Source: Beroe forskalii
Lineage: Eukaryota; Ctenophora; Nuda; Beroida; Beroidae
DNA: 64,000 nucleotides
Direction of reading: 5' to 3'
NCBI GenBank assembly: GCA_011033025.1
Contig: WFMF01000611.1
Coordinates: forward strand, 26,392-90,391
Part shown: one piece after another, positions 12,429 to 24,382 of the stretch
Layout: the number at the start of each line of letters is the position of its first letter
How positions within the stretch are numbered: position 1 is the first letter of the stretch
Notes under the pieces: generated by a model
The model's input: only the letters and a program-made list of their open reading frames with translations
Databases searched by the model: none
What the model was told of the DNA's origin: nothing
Program-made: the position numbers and the translations under genes

Positions 12429-12815
12429 GGGCCATCCATAAAGGACGTCCGCAAAATTTCGGCTATTTCCAGACCCTTCCTCCCCTTGTCCGCAAACGTC
12501 CGCAACCTGAAATACCCCCCCTGCGGACGTCCGCATTTTCACTGAAAATCTTTTGTGTCATTATCTTTATGCCCTTTTTTCAAATAAGGTAACAAAATCA
12601 ACTTTTATTATTTTACTTCAATACCGAAAATATAAGCCAAAATCCTTGGGAAAAATCGTCTATTTTCAAGTGAAAACACCCAATTCGACCAAAATTTCAC
12701 ATAAATGCGGACGTCACATTTGGCCAAACGCCCCCCTCCCCTACGTCCGCAAACGTCCGCATTGGCCAGACTCCCCCCTCCCCCCTCTTTGCGGACGTCC
12801 TTTATGGATGGCCCC
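12429..12815. mobile_element. MITE with GGGCCATCCATAAAGGACGT termini
   Basis: GGGCCATCCATAAAGGACGT at 12429 is matched by its inverted complement ending near 12815. The outer bases GTA are repeated on both sides, a possible 3-bp target duplication. The interior contains several GTCCGCA words on both strands, so inner subterminal repeats are present. There is no transposase frame. Confidence 0.85.
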
Positions 12816-13244
12816 GTACCTACTTGATAATTGATCAAATTGTTTGAAGGCAATAAAATAGCATCATTTAACAATTAACATATTGTGATTAATATTATAT
12901 ACATAATTAAATTAATAATTAAATCAAATGAAACTTTAATAACTAATTTTAAAGTTTTCTATACTTCTTCTTACTCAACTGCATCGAAAATTATGATATT
13001 ATAGTGTTTTCTATTCAGTACCTATTGCACTTCTGAATTACCTATAGGTAAGTTTGACTCGTAGTTCCCACAAGGTACCAATTTAAACTTTTAATTAATG
13101 TAATTAAGGGGTGGTCCTCGATTTTTAGCTCAAAAAAGAGTTAGTATAATGTACCAAGTGTAGGGGTGGGTGGTCACGTTTCAAAATTTTCAGAAAAGTT
13201 CAGTTAGTACACCCTGTGTCATGCACTTAGTACCTGATCCCCCC

Positions 13245-13735
13245 CCGATTAAATGGCATTAAGTGACTTGCTAAAGGTGAGCTGTTCACTTCATTGCATT
13301 AAATGGCATTAATTGCCCCTGCTAAAGGTGAGCTGATTACTTATTTTATTAAATGGCATTAAGTGCCTTGCTAAAGGTGAGCTGTTCACTTATTTGCATT
13401 AAATGGCATTAAGTGCCCTTGCTAAAGGTGAACTGTTCACTTATTTGCATTAAATGGCATTAAGTGCCTTGCTAAAGGTGAGCTGTTCACTTATTTGCAT
13501 TAAATGGCATTAAGTGCCTTGCTAAAGGTGAGCTGTTCACTTATTTGCATTAAATGGCATTAAGTGCCTTGCTAAAGGTGAACTGTTCACTTATTTGAAT
13601 TAAATGGGATTCAGTGCCTTGCTAAAGGTGAGCTGTTCGCTTATTTGCATTAAATGGCATTAAGTGCCTTGCTAAAGGTGAGCTGTTCACTAATTTGCAT
13701 TAAATGGCATTAAGTGCCTTGCTAAAGGTGAGATT
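13245..13735. repeat. 50-bp satellite array
   Basis: About ten tandem copies of a 50-bp unit containing TTAAATGGCATTAAGTGCCT and GCTAAAGGTGAGCTGTTCAC. Neighbouring units differ at a few sites and the period is exactly 50 through the middle of the array. Each unit contains AGGTGAGCT, which resembles a 5' splice site. The array lies upstream of the first recognised ATG3 exon, probably in its first intron. Confidence 0.95.
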
Positions 13736-14098
13736 AACAGCTGAAGGCTACTAACTCATGCTATTTCAAAGCTCCTTTTTCAAAGCTCCTGTTTGACAAA
13801 CTTTCTTACTTCATTCAACGTTTTCAACTTGCCCCCTGAGCCATCTGTTCACTTGTTTGCACCTTGCATAATAACATGAAACATGCTTTACCGCTTTACA
13901 CTTTGCAGTTATTAGGTGGATCTGAATATAACTAAATTTCTTAGTTGGACACTGCAAATGAGACAAGCGGACTTAGCAGACCTTCTGATTGACTGAAATT
14001 TGATATTTTCGGATCAAACATACATACTTATACTTCCAGCCTACCAGGTAAGCAAATCACTAATAAGATAATATCATGTTCTAATATGAGGTTTTCAG

Positions 14099-17000
14099 GA
14101 CTCAAAGTTCAAAGAAACTGGTGTCCTTACCGCAGAAGAGGTAACCTCTCTCTCTATTTATTATTTTGCTACCCATAAATATTGAATTTGAATATGAATA
14201 TCATTTTACAGCACAATTACAATATACATTTTTTCAATAATTCATATAAAGGAACGTCTAGGTTGTGCTGAGGGACAGCACTTAGTCAATCATCAAGACT
14301 GTTAACAAGGCCACCCATTAAGGAAATAATTATAATATATCAAATAATATGCTGAAAACAAATTGGTTAACATATTAATTACAACAAGAATTGCGCCTGC
14401 CGGAGCATTTCCTGTGCCATGTTGATTGTTTCCGTATGCAGGCGCTTAATTTCCTGTTCCCTGGGGCTGGTATTACTATTAGGACACGCTGTCATTTGAC
14501 CATTATCCGTCTTATTTACTGACATAGTGAGTTGACGATAAAGCATATAAGTGACCTCACAAATCAAGATACAATCGCGGGCGTACACCTACGGGAATTT
14601 ATAAGAGCAAGAAATAATATTCCGTGATGAAACGCTTCTTCTATCAAGTGTGACATTGCAATACTAACATCATTGAATCAATTTTATAAATATTCCTCGT
14701 TATGCGGGCGCTATATACATTTCTATCGCCTACAAGTTTGATATAACGCGCGCGGATCCAAATATCACGTGGGCGATTTCGTTCCACGTGTCAAATGTTT
14801 GCGCGCGCGTTCCCGCCATTTCATAGAACTCTTTGAAGATTCGTTGCGCGCCGTTCAGAGTTTCATAACTATGATCACCATTTTGGTTACGCGTTAAATT
14901 TTTCTTTTGTGTTGCGTTGCAGATATCAAACCATTGTAATGTGTTCGCTAATATTGTACCCCGCCTTGATATTTTTCAAAATTGAGATACAATATATAGG
15001 TATTAATTACTGACCAAGATTAAAGATTCAGATATATTATCATTGTTATCAATCATGAACCGAGACATACTCTCATGTTTTACTTTCTCTAGTCAATTCT
15101 TTTAGATCATTTCATAACTGATGGCACTAATACTGCCCATTGTAAAATTGGCCGAATTGCCCGCTACTTAAAAAAAGTCCAAATGGCTGTGTGATAGAAA
15201 TCTAATCTGATTGATTCCGTGAAAATTGATTAAGTTTTGATTTTATGATTGAAGAATTGTTAAATTTTTGCTAAAGAACATCAGCATGAACAGAGCATTG
15301 AACTCAAATACCTACAAAGTAGCCCAGTTAGCTAGCTGCAGCCCATAATGCGAAGGATGCCACTACACCAAGCTACTCTGACGCGAGTGATATTATAAAG
15401 GAGCAGTTGATCGAAAAAGTGACATGCATACACACATACACATTACATACCAAATTTCGTCGCACCACCTATTTCAGATTTAACAGTACGCGTAAAGGTA
15501 GTATACACACAACCCCCACAAAACACGATCTCTGCTAACCTATTCTCAATGCCTTTTTGTAAAACAAAAACGCGATTGGGAACAGGAAAAAATACATAAA
15601 ACATACTTGTTGCTTGCTTTAGTACAGTTAAGTAGATCTGATCTAACTATGTAAAAGTTATCAAAAGGGAGATGATTTAACCACAAAATACCTATTCCTA
15701 AATCCTAGTTGCAATTAATTAATATCATAGAGAAATGAGAATCATTTTGAAATTTCAACTCGCGCATCACTGTCTACCTACGTGGAACATACTGTCAGTG
15801 TCATGTATGTACAAATAACACATGACCGGAAATTTCAGAATCATTCTCAGATGTCTGGACTCCTGTGTTTTCATGTTTTTTCATGTTTCAGTTCGTCCTG
15901 GCTGGAGAGTTTTTGGTGCATCATTGCCCAACATGGCGATGGTAAGTGAAATTATTATTATTTCAAATTCCTTGAAGTTTTGCTGCATTCTTTTACCATG
16001 ATTACAAGGCATTCAATCGACTATACGTCCAATTGACGGGTACGTCCGATTGACTGGTTTTCTCGACTTGGTATGAAGGACAGGGTTGCATTTAACAGTT
16101 ACCGCTTATCTGTTAGTCACGGAACTGACTCGCAGAAGTTTCGATTTCACTTACCTCTCCAAATGATAATTAGCACTATTTCAATACCCACAATCGACTT
16201 GAAATTCGAACAACACACCCTTTTTCCGTTTGATAATCCATCTAATCTATTTGATTCAATCTATGTGTTTCAATACATCATACTCATGCACACATTGCGT
16301 ATAATAGGTTCAGTGTACTGTATTAATTTGTGAAACCTTACACCACTGCAGAGCAAATGTTACTAATATGAAATCCCCTCATCTCTCTAAAAAGGCGTCC
16401 GCATAATTTCAAAATTAGGCGCACGGACGTAATATTGTCCGAATTATGCTGGCCTTTTACCTGTGTATAGCGTTCATTACGTACTGATTGATTGATTGAT
16501 GGAAAAGCCCCCGTAGGGGATTGCCTCTTTTATGGGCGGATTGAGTGAAATATACATAATTAACAACAAACTATTGAGGAATTTGTATATCGTTGGAGGT
16601 GGCATGGCATCTGATAATTTTAATAGGTTACATAATGACCTTCACAGTTCACTTATGCAATCATGGTGATTTGAAAGTACTGGGGTCTGGTTGTCACAAA
16701 AAAGGAGATAAGGAACTTGCATACTTGCATAATGCATATGAACACTTTTTTGCGTTAAAAAAGCACAAATTGAATGATGCTTTCAGGCATTATTGGGGCA
16801 TTATCTGTTGCTGCGAAAACTTATCATCCATACCTCATCATCCATACCTTATCATCCATGAAATCCAAAATTCAATCAAAGAAACTCCAAATAAATCATT
16901 TAGATTTTGCATTTGAAAGTCAGCTCGTTGTGGTTATCCATAATGTGGAACTTGCCGGGGGGGGTTCAGCAGTAAGTGGGAGGACGGCATCACCCTATCT

Positions 17001-20000
17001 GGTCGAGAATCCCAACCACCCACCCACCCACCAGATAGCGGCATGCCTGTAACTGGTCAAGCTGAACTGAAAATTAGACCCACCCTACAAGCTACAGAAA
17101 TTGTTTCAGGGACCACAAATTGGTTGCAAAAAGCGACCCTTTGTTTCATATAATCTTAGTTTCTCACTCTTATCAAATATATAAAAGTCACTTACTCTTT
17201 ACGAAGTGATTCCTTTCTAGGGATACAATCAATTTAATACCCAAAATTGCTACAGATTTTAAAAACACAAGAGAATTTTACCATACAACTGCCTAGATAT
17301 CTCGATACCTAGAACTATCTAGACTGCACTGGGTGCAATGGGTAGGTATTGATGTGACCCGCAACATTTTTTACGAACTCAAAACTTTTTTTACTAACTA
17401 GGTACTAATCAACTTGAAACTTTGAAGTCTTATCTCCATAGTAACATTTATGTCACGTGAATTCTTCAAACAATTGTGCCAAATCATTGGCATATAATAT
17501 CATCGATATTAGAAATCAGCTGGTTACGTCATCTTTTGTAGCATGTAATAGTCCATGATGACGTCACACCAATTTAAGGTTAAGATTCCTGATTCATAAT
17601 TAAATTTACTTAAGAGCGCTAGGAGCAGCCGAGAAATCCAGTTTCAATATCCAAAATTTCTGAAAATGGGCATTTTTGACAAATTTTTCACAAATTTCGT
17701 AACAAATTTAGTGGATTTACTGCATTTTACCCTAAAATTTACACCATTTACCGTCTGCCGCTATCTGGTCGCTAGTTCGAAGTACCCACCCACCCCCCAT
17801 GCCCTTAAGTGTGATGCCGTCCATACCACTTACCGCTGAACCCCCCCCGAACTTGCTAATATTCGATAACAGTGGCTTATTACACTCCGATATTGCCAAA
17901 ATATACGATGTTATTTTTTATAATTCTTTCAGGGAGACGGGTGAAGACAATAAAGTCAAAGATTGGCTGCCCAAAGATAAACAGTTTTTAGCCACCCGAA
18001 ATGGTAACCATTTTTCTTTTTCTTCGTCACTTCTTGTTCATTGCATCGACTTCATTTTCATCCAATATTACCGCTAAAGTATGAAGGTTAAAGCCAACAC
18101 AATGTTTTGATTGTTCTCGCCATGTTGGTAATTGCCTTCCAGAATATTTAGAAAAGGAAGGGGCGTGGTAGAATCATAGGGGAGGGCTTATTTGGACATA
18201 AATTGGTCAATCCACCCCCTCATTCCACCCCCTCATTCCACCCTCTCAATCCACCCCCTCATTCCACCCCCTCATTCCACCCACTCATTCCACCCCCTCA
18301 TTCCACCCACTCATTCCACCCCCTCATTCCACCCCCTCATTCCACCCACTCATTCCACCCTCTCAATCCTCTCAATCCACCCCCTCACCCCCCCTAAATC
18401 CACCCCTTACCCTCACTTCTCACTCCACTCCTGACCCTTACTCTTCAGTGCCCTGCTACCAGCGTCTCAAACAGATGCAGTTCACCGAAGAAAACGAGGT
18501 TATTATTGATGAGGACGATCCTGAAGGGGGATGGGTCGACACACACCACAACATAGGTAATATCCAGTGACGTCATTATCAGGGGTTAGAATGGGAGTTG
18601 ATGACGTCATTATCAGGGGTTAGAGTGGCGAGTTAGTGACGTCATTATCAGGGGTGCGAGTTGATGATGTCATTATCAGGGGTTAGAGTGGGAGTTGATG
18701 ACGTCATAATATCAGGGTTAGAGTGGCGAGTTCGTGACATCATTATCAGGGGTGGCGAGTTGATGACGTCATTATCAGGGGTTAGAGTGACGACGTCATT
18801 ATTAGGGGTTAGAGTGGCGAGTTAGTGACATCATTATCAGGGGGTAAGAGTTGATGACGTCATTATTGGGGGTTAGAATGGGAGTTGATGACGTCATTAT
18901 CAAGGGTTAGATTGGGGAGTTTATGACATCATTATCAAGGGTTAGAGTGGGGAGTTGATGACATCATTATCAGGGGGTAAGAGTAGGGAGTTAATGACGT
19001 CATTATCAGGGGTTAGAGTGGTGAACTGATTAATCATTAATCACTAACTCTTTCTTACAGACACCACAGCAGCTAAGATAACTGATTCAATGGACGATAT
19101 GAACCTCGATGTAAGTTAGAAGTTTATTTTTACATTAAATGATCATGATCGTTCTTGTTTCTTTAAATTACTGCTAAAATGCCGAATTTTTCGTATGCTT
19201 CTAAATTTTTAATCTTAGAAAAAGAAAAATTTCCTGAAAATATATACGTTTCAGCATAAATAGTAAATGATACATTTCTTGATGCCCAAGATAAGCCGAA
19301 ACTCTTTTCGCCTGAGCAGAGCACTCCAGACGATGATGAATCAAGCGAAGGGGCCATGACTGACGGTACGTTACTTATTATAAACCTGTTTCAAGTTTGG
19401 TACAAGTGTAACAAGAAACTGGCCATCTCTTATCTGTTTCCTACTTTAACCACTTACAGGAACGCGCGAAGATTGTTTTTGTTGGAATTCAGCGCGCGTG
19501 ATCTGATTATCCGCGCGCGCTTTTAATGCGCGTTCAATTCCATTGTTGTTTCAAGACCAAAGCACGTTCCATGGTAGTCCCCGTATCCTTCCGTACCTAT
19601 CTCTGGAGTCAATGAAGGATTTGTGTATCCGTGCAAATTTCCTGGGAGTGATCTTATGCTGAGGTGTTGTCAGGAATGACAACCCAGTTGGCCGGGACAC
19701 TGCCCATTACTGCTTCATTACGACATTGCTCCACTGAGATACTATGACACCTGGCACGGGGATTAACATGACACTGAGCGCAGTGAATCAGTTATTCAGT
19801 TGTTTCAAGACCAAAGACATCAGATTGGTTTGGAGAGCAAAGAGGATTCACCCTCACAAAGATTTATTGAGAAGATGTATTATTTGTATATAGCAACAGG
19901 ATCCTGAGATGCATGCGGCTGTAACACTGTTCCCTCAACTTGTGCGCACAAGTGAAGCAGTGTGGGTCAGGGACGTTGTGGGCTCCGAGCACCCCCGACC

Positions 20001-20546
20001 CTGCGGCTGCCTTGGTTTATTGTTTTGGAGATTTAGCGAAGTGGTGGAAAGGCAACAGAGCTGATAACAGACTGAAGTGGCCTTGATAGGGCTGGTGGCA
20101 TCACAGGCTTTCACACGGTGGGTGACAATTCTTGCAGTGCCCTGACTCCTAACCATTGATGGTTCTAAATATGCGCCGCCAGAAATGGCGAGGAAGTATT
20201 GGGAGTAGGGTGCGGTGTGTAGGTCATGACAACACTTAACACACTTTTGATATTTATTTCGACAATTATGACCGAGTCGAATAAGTCCTCAAAATCCGTC
20301 GGATGATTTGCGAGAAATCATGTTGTTTTTCCTTAAAGCCCTACTAACGTGTCCAGTGTTGCGTTTTATCTTAGGCCTAACAGAGACCCTGGCTTTATGT
20401 GCAAAACACATCAGTCGATCGATTGAAGTTGATCGACCAATTCCATTCGATAGACCGGTGTGTTATTACTTTATTAGAAAACAGTTTTGCGGTAAAATTT
20501 GGTAATAACACGGGTAAAGTTTACCCTCATTCGACCGATGTGTAAT

Positions 20547-20579
<33 letters not shown>

Positions 20580-22052
20580 CATCAGTCTAAAACACCTCGT
20601 CGAAAGGGTAGTAAAAAGAGTTCTGAAGCACAATCTTTATTACCAATTACCGATTGGCAAATATAGCAGTTAAAATTTACCCTCATCTCAGACGAAGACG
20701 ACGATGAGCCAGCTGTAGAAGATAGTATTTAGTGCATAATCGACCGACCCCGGCTGCGGAGGGCAAACCAACTGACGCCAACACAGTCAACATGCGCTCC
20801 TACGATCTCTATATCACTTACGATAGGTAAAATACACCAAACTCAGACCTTATCTTTCCTTTTTAGCCATCAGGCGCTCCAAACATCACTTCGTGAAGGA
20901 AAAAGGCAGTCTTTCTTTTGGCGGACTAGCGACCAACATTACATGATAAACAGAATAAGTTTTCCTTTTCAGCGCTTTTTTACCCATTCCCATGACATGT
21001 CTTGGTGGTTTTATGAATTTAAAAAAAGCAAACCCCATTCACACCGGTATTACCAAACGCCGAGGATGTGGTTATTTGGGTACAATGAAACACGGCAACC
21101 GCTCACCATTGAGGGGCGGTACGAGGTTGGACGATTTGGAACTAATTAAATAAACAAGCCAGCCGCGCGCGAGAAATAGGCGGTGTGACGTCATCAACTC
21201 ACAACATTTTGATAAATGATAATGATAATGACGTCATCTTATCCGGGGGGCTATCACCTATTTCTTATCACTTTATCAGACGTTGTCTGGCCCCTTCGCC
21301 TTCTTCACCTTCTGAAATAATGGTCTGACAACCTCTTTCTCGTTCACACATATTTTGTTTCTCAACACAAACCCACTCTTGGGGCCTGGCTAAGTGCTAC
21401 ATTGATTTAATCCAATTTCCAGGACATCTCGTCGGACCACGTCAAGAAAACTGTGACGCAAGAGAATCACCACATGTGGTCCTGAGGTCATTCACCCCCT
21501 GCAAGTAAGACACATACATTGTACATTATGTTCAGAAATCACTTTTTGTCGCCAATCATTCCGAGTCTCCTCCCAGATTTGTAGTTTTGGGGAATGTCCT
21601 GCGCCAAAAAATTTCATCGCCCTACTCCATCGGGAAACAGTACACATACATTGTACATGCGCCCTCTCTTCCAGCCTTAACTTAACACGAACCAGTTCCA
21701 GAACGCCTGAAATATCCATTAAGATTTAAGATGAAACATATAGTTTAACAGTCTAACTACAACTATATTCACGTACGTATCAGAAACAATCAAGATGCTG
21801 CAATTTTTCAGTTCCACACAGTGCAGTGATCGCTCAAAGTTGAAATTTGCTGCGGTAAAAAGAGCCAAAAAAGCGAAATCACTTTTCTTTTTGAACAGTG
21901 ACTATACATGTATGGTGCCGCGCGACTCGGAAATTTGAGAATGATTCTTATGTCTCGCGACAGCGGTGTAAATATCTTTTCATTCCAGGCACGCTGAGGT
22001 TATTAAGAGGATTGTCGAGCAGACGGCCCAAGGTGGCAAGAACGAAGTGGAG
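14099..22052 (+). CDS. ATG3: ATG3 E2-like autophagy enzyme, incomplete and damaged
   Basis: ATG3 transfers ATG8/LC3 to phosphatidylethanolamine. Exons with consistent phase: 14099-14140 ([12 protein letters not shown]), 15892-15941 (LVHHCPTW), 17933-18003, 18449-18556 (GGWVDTHHN), 19061-19110, 19320-19365, 20692-20724, 20787-20826 (YDLYITYD), about 21029 or 21047 to 21125 ([12 protein letters not shown]), 21423-21504 ([12 protein letters not shown]) and 21989-22052 ([11 protein letters not shown]). The first exon (before KFKETG) and the last exon were not found. Exon 21423-21504 has a frameshift with an in-frame TGA at 21483. The catalytic segment reads TPCKHAE where the family has HPCRHAE; the cysteine itself remains. 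The exon starting near 21047 lacks an AG at the expected place. It may be a pseudogene, or a live gene with sequence errors. Confidence 0.85.
14379..14543 (-). other. Possible small ORF inside an ATG3 intron
   Basis: An ATG on the minus strand opens a frame of about 48 residues ([12 protein letters not shown] start, helix-like end with [18 protein letters not shown]). It sits in the ATG3 intron after 14140. Immediately to its right, 14745-14830 is unusually GC-rich and carries two CACGTG boxes and an E2F-like TTCCCGCC, which could be a promoter for a minus-strand transcript. I recognise no family. It is short enough to be chance. Confidence 0.2.
16370..17930. other. ATG3 intron sequence with short repeats
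   Basis: No additional exon recognised. It contains three copies of ATCATCCATACCT at about 16808-16860, and short CACCCACC and CCCCCC runs. Open frames at 16593-16916 and 16774-17052 overlap these and look spurious. Confidence 0.4.
18205..18400. repeat. CACCCCCTCATTC minisatellite
   Basis: A 12-13-bp pyrimidine-rich unit repeated about fifteen times in the ATG3 intron 18004-18448, close to the 3' splice site at 18448. It creates proline-rich open frames in two phases that are not real genes. Confidence 0.9.
18566..19025. repeat. CRE-bearing minisatellite filling an ATG3 intron
   Basis: About fourteen units of roughly 35 bp (consensus GTTGATGACGTCATTATCAG plus GGGTTAGAGTGGGGA). About eight keep the palindromic CRE/ATF core TGACGTCA. 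The array starts roughly 10 bp after the donor at 18556 and ends about 35 bp before the acceptor at 19060, so it makes up almost the whole 504-nt intron. A reverse-oriented relative fills a PIGQ intron at 25280-25556. Confidence 0.9.
19440..20690. other. ATG3 intron with GCGCGC palindrome and (GT)n
   Basis: 19450-19535 is a GCGCGC-rich inverted patch, probably a degenerate MITE. A (GT)n run occupies 20549-20577. No extra exon recognised. Confidence 0.45.
21168..21268. mobile_element. Family-E MITE (CGCGAGAAATAGGCGG ends), copy 1
   Basis: The left end CGCGAGAAATAGGCGG and the right end CACCTATTTCTTA are imperfect inverted repeats. The interior holds TGACGTCATC and TAATGACGTCATCTTATC, the same core as the CRE minisatellites. 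Other copies lie at 34189-34274 and 43004-43090, and a diverged one at 51363-51443. Confidence 0.65.
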
Positions 22053-22889
22053 GTAAACCTACATTTCTATCCTTCCTTACTCCTCTGACCTCCCCAATTA
22101 TCTGTAACCGTTAAACAAATAACATATTCGGTATTGATAAGAGGCGTCTCTCCCGTAATAATTCCGATTTTATTCCTATCTTTGTTATTCACATTATTAC
22201 CACTATGTATTTAGTGTTCCTTTGCAATAAAAATTTCCCCCTTTGCCCCCCCCCCCTATTTTCCCCCTCATTTCCCCTTATTTTTCCAAACCCCCTTCGT
22301 ATGCTCCTCCCCAGGGCCAAATGTTCTGCTTTTATATTCCCGAAGTTCGTGCAGTCCGCTTACTAAATATGGAATTGTCGTATATTGTTATTATTTTTGA
22401 GTGAATTGTATTTTTGATGGTTTCAAAAACGATTTTTGGTATAAATTATATCAATGAAATATGATAAAAATAAACACCTCGTAACAGTACCCAAAGTATT
22501 ATGCAAATCTTTCCAAATTGATCGATTGTTGAAGGGCTTGATTAAGACATAAAATGTACTGTTCATGCATCAACCTTCTATATTAAAGTTGAACTATCAA
22601 TTTAAACTTATGTATTGCATGTCTTTATCAAGCCCACCATCAATTGAGTGATCTGCAAACATGACTTGTATTACAGAGAAAATATTTCAAGTGCTACTAA
22701 TGTGATAGCAGTCAATTCAATCAAGTCAATATTTCAACAATATTTGTCCATGATTGATAGATAATAATACTATTGAATTACATATCCATCATAAATCAGA
22801 CTCATAAATCAGACTCATGAATCAGACTCATAAAATATTATTACAATTAATCAGACTCATAAGATATTAAATTAACTAACTGAGGTCAC
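22053..22889. other. AT-rich gap between ATG3 and EMC6
   Basis: I looked here for the last ATG3 exon (MYLLIFLKF-type sequence) and did not find one with an acceptor. 22800-22865 contains four copies of AATCAGACTCAT. The promoter of the EMC6-DNLZ unit should lie in this stretch. Confidence 0.4.
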
Positions 22890-23207
22890 ATGATTCGCAA
22901 AGAAAAGGAAGCTCTTAGCACATCAGCCCTTCAGTCAAATCATGTCTTATTGAACTATTGTAGGACTGCATTGTCAGCTATATCTGGCAGTGTAGCAGGT
23001 GTCTTAGGACTGTATGGCATCCATGGCTTTATCTTTTACATATTCTCATCACTGCTCATGTCCGTACTTCTTATAGGTAAAGCTAATTTCTGCTGGCAAA
23101 AGTATTTCCTTTCCTCGTGGGACATTTGGACAACTGGTGTGTTGGGTGGAACTTTAACTTTTATCTTATTCTGGACATTCTTGTATGGTCTTGTGAATGT
23201 TTATTAG
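22890..23207 (+). CDS. EMC6: ER membrane protein complex subunit 6
   Basis: A 105-residue intronless ORF. EMC6 is a small membrane subunit of the ER membrane complex, which inserts tail-anchored and multipass proteins. The match rests on LNYCRTALSAISGSVAG, GIHGFIFY and the end FWTFLYGLVNVY, which correspond to the conserved NYCRT and TFLYGMVHVY segments of the family. Three hydrophobic segments are visible (about residues 30-50, 52-68 and 82-102). The length matches the usual 105-110. The start ATG at 22890 is the first Met. The stop TAG at 23205-23207 lies inside the start region of DNLZ, so the two ORFs overlap by 11 nt in different frames. Confidence 0.93.
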   Translation: MIRKEKEALSTSALQSNHVLLNYCRTALSAISGSVAGVLGLYGIHGFIFYIFSSLLMSVLLIGKANFCWQKYFLSSWDIWTTGVLGGTLTFILFWTFLYGLVNVY

Positions 23208-23640
23208 ACAAGCTAGAAGAATTTGTGCCCTGGTCAAACCAAATATATTGCTTGGTAATAGCCAAGTTGGTGTTTCCCCTCTGACCTCCCTAAGATCATT
23301 TGCTGCAAATAATAATCGGTGTTTTTCCTCACAACAAACTACCATTGGAAGGATAAAACCAGTCCTATCTATCATTTTCACATGCAACATATGCAAAAAT
23401 CGGCAAGCAAAAACTCTGTCTAAGAAGTCTTATGAAGAAGGAGTGGTGTTAATCAGATGTGATGGGTGTGATAATGTGCATCTTATTGCTGACAATTTGG
23501 GCTGGTTCAAAGATAACAAAACAAACATAGTGGATATTTTGAAGGAAAAGAATGAAGAAGTTAAAACTTTGGCTCAAATTGATATGTTAGATGTTGCTGA
23601 TCTTAATCTTTTTAAAAACCAAGCTGGTGATCCAAGTTGA
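23197..23640 (+). CDS. DNLZ: DNL-type zinc finger protein (Hep1/Zim17), mitochondrial HSP70 helper
   Basis: A 147-residue intronless ORF. The protein keeps mitochondrial HSP70 soluble and active. The zinc finger shows as CNIC (63-66) and CDGC (88-91), with the name-giving ADNLGW at 98-103. The first 40 residues are rich in Arg and Ser and poor in acids, as expected of a mitochondrial presequence (FIRQARRICALVK). The only Met upstream of the finger in this frame is at 23197, which lies within the last codons of EMC6. No acceptor plus alternative Met is visible, so translation from a shared mRNA is the simplest reading. The family is usually somewhat longer because of its presequence. Confidence 0.92.
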   Translation: MFIRQARRICALVKPNILLGNSQVGVSPLTSLRSFAANNNRCFSSQQTTIGRIKPVLSIIFTCNICKNRQAKTLSKKSYEEGVVLIRCDGCDNVHLIADNLGWFKDNKTNIVDILKEKNEEVKTLAQIDMLDVADLNLFKNQAGDPS

Positions 23641-24382
23641 ATTTTACTAATGATGATTTGGTTTACATTTTCTTGTAAACCTGTTAGATAATTCTGAATT
23701 AATGATTGTGTTGATCTTTGTTGCTACATTTTATTATTACACCAAATTGACTACAATTATCAACACTATTTATTTTGACTATCTAGCTCTATCATTAAAA
23801 AATGAACTTTTATTAACTCCTGGGGGTGCCAGGGACCCCCACCCTAATTTTCTGAATCTTGGTCAATTTTCATGACCTCTAAATTCTAAAGCTATATGGT
23901 GGCATTTTGAATGATCTAAATAGTAAAAGAAAAATCTTTTAGCAAATTACCCCAAATTAATTATTGATTTAGTGAATGGATTCCAATGGTCTCAGATCAG
24001 GAGGTAAACTTTCTAACTCTTCCTGAGCCAAGATAATAATCCCCACTTTCCTTTATTTTATAAATTTTATAACCAATTTCAAATTTGAGGATTCCTGGTA
24101 ATGTAATAGACCATCCTTAATTATTGTCATGTAAGGACTCGCAATGGTATCCAATGATAAATCTAACTGTATATTTGTCTGTCAGGATCAACATGTTCTC
24201 AAAAAACTAAGATCAAGATAAGAAGCTTATTGATTTATCATTTTTGTTGTCAAACTTTATGTCCATTTTTGATCAAATTTTATCACAGTCCCCCGCCGCT
24301 TCAATCATACCTAGTAACTCATTTGAACATGTTACATGACTTGATGGTGATTATTTCATCTCTCAACTCATTCATCTCTCAG
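23641..24382. other. Gap between DNLZ and first recognised PIGQ exon
   Basis: AT-rich. It should include the DNLZ 3' UTR and either the PIGQ promoter or further 5' PIGQ exons. I could not identify an N-terminal PIGQ exon. A frame at 24230-24418 runs into the PIGQ exon in the wrong phase and is spurious. Confidence 0.4.

Noticed and set aside
12553-12874. ORFs on both strands at 12.55-12.87 kb
   Set aside because: They lie within a MITE with clear inverted ends and show no protein similarity I recognise.
13245-13735. CRISPR-like regular array
   Set aside because: The 50-bp units are contiguous with no unique spacers and sit in an animal gene, so this is a satellite.
22200-22245. TATGTATTTAGTGTTCC as the missing last ATG3 exon (MYLVF)
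   Set aside because: No acceptor precedes it and the similarity stops after five residues.
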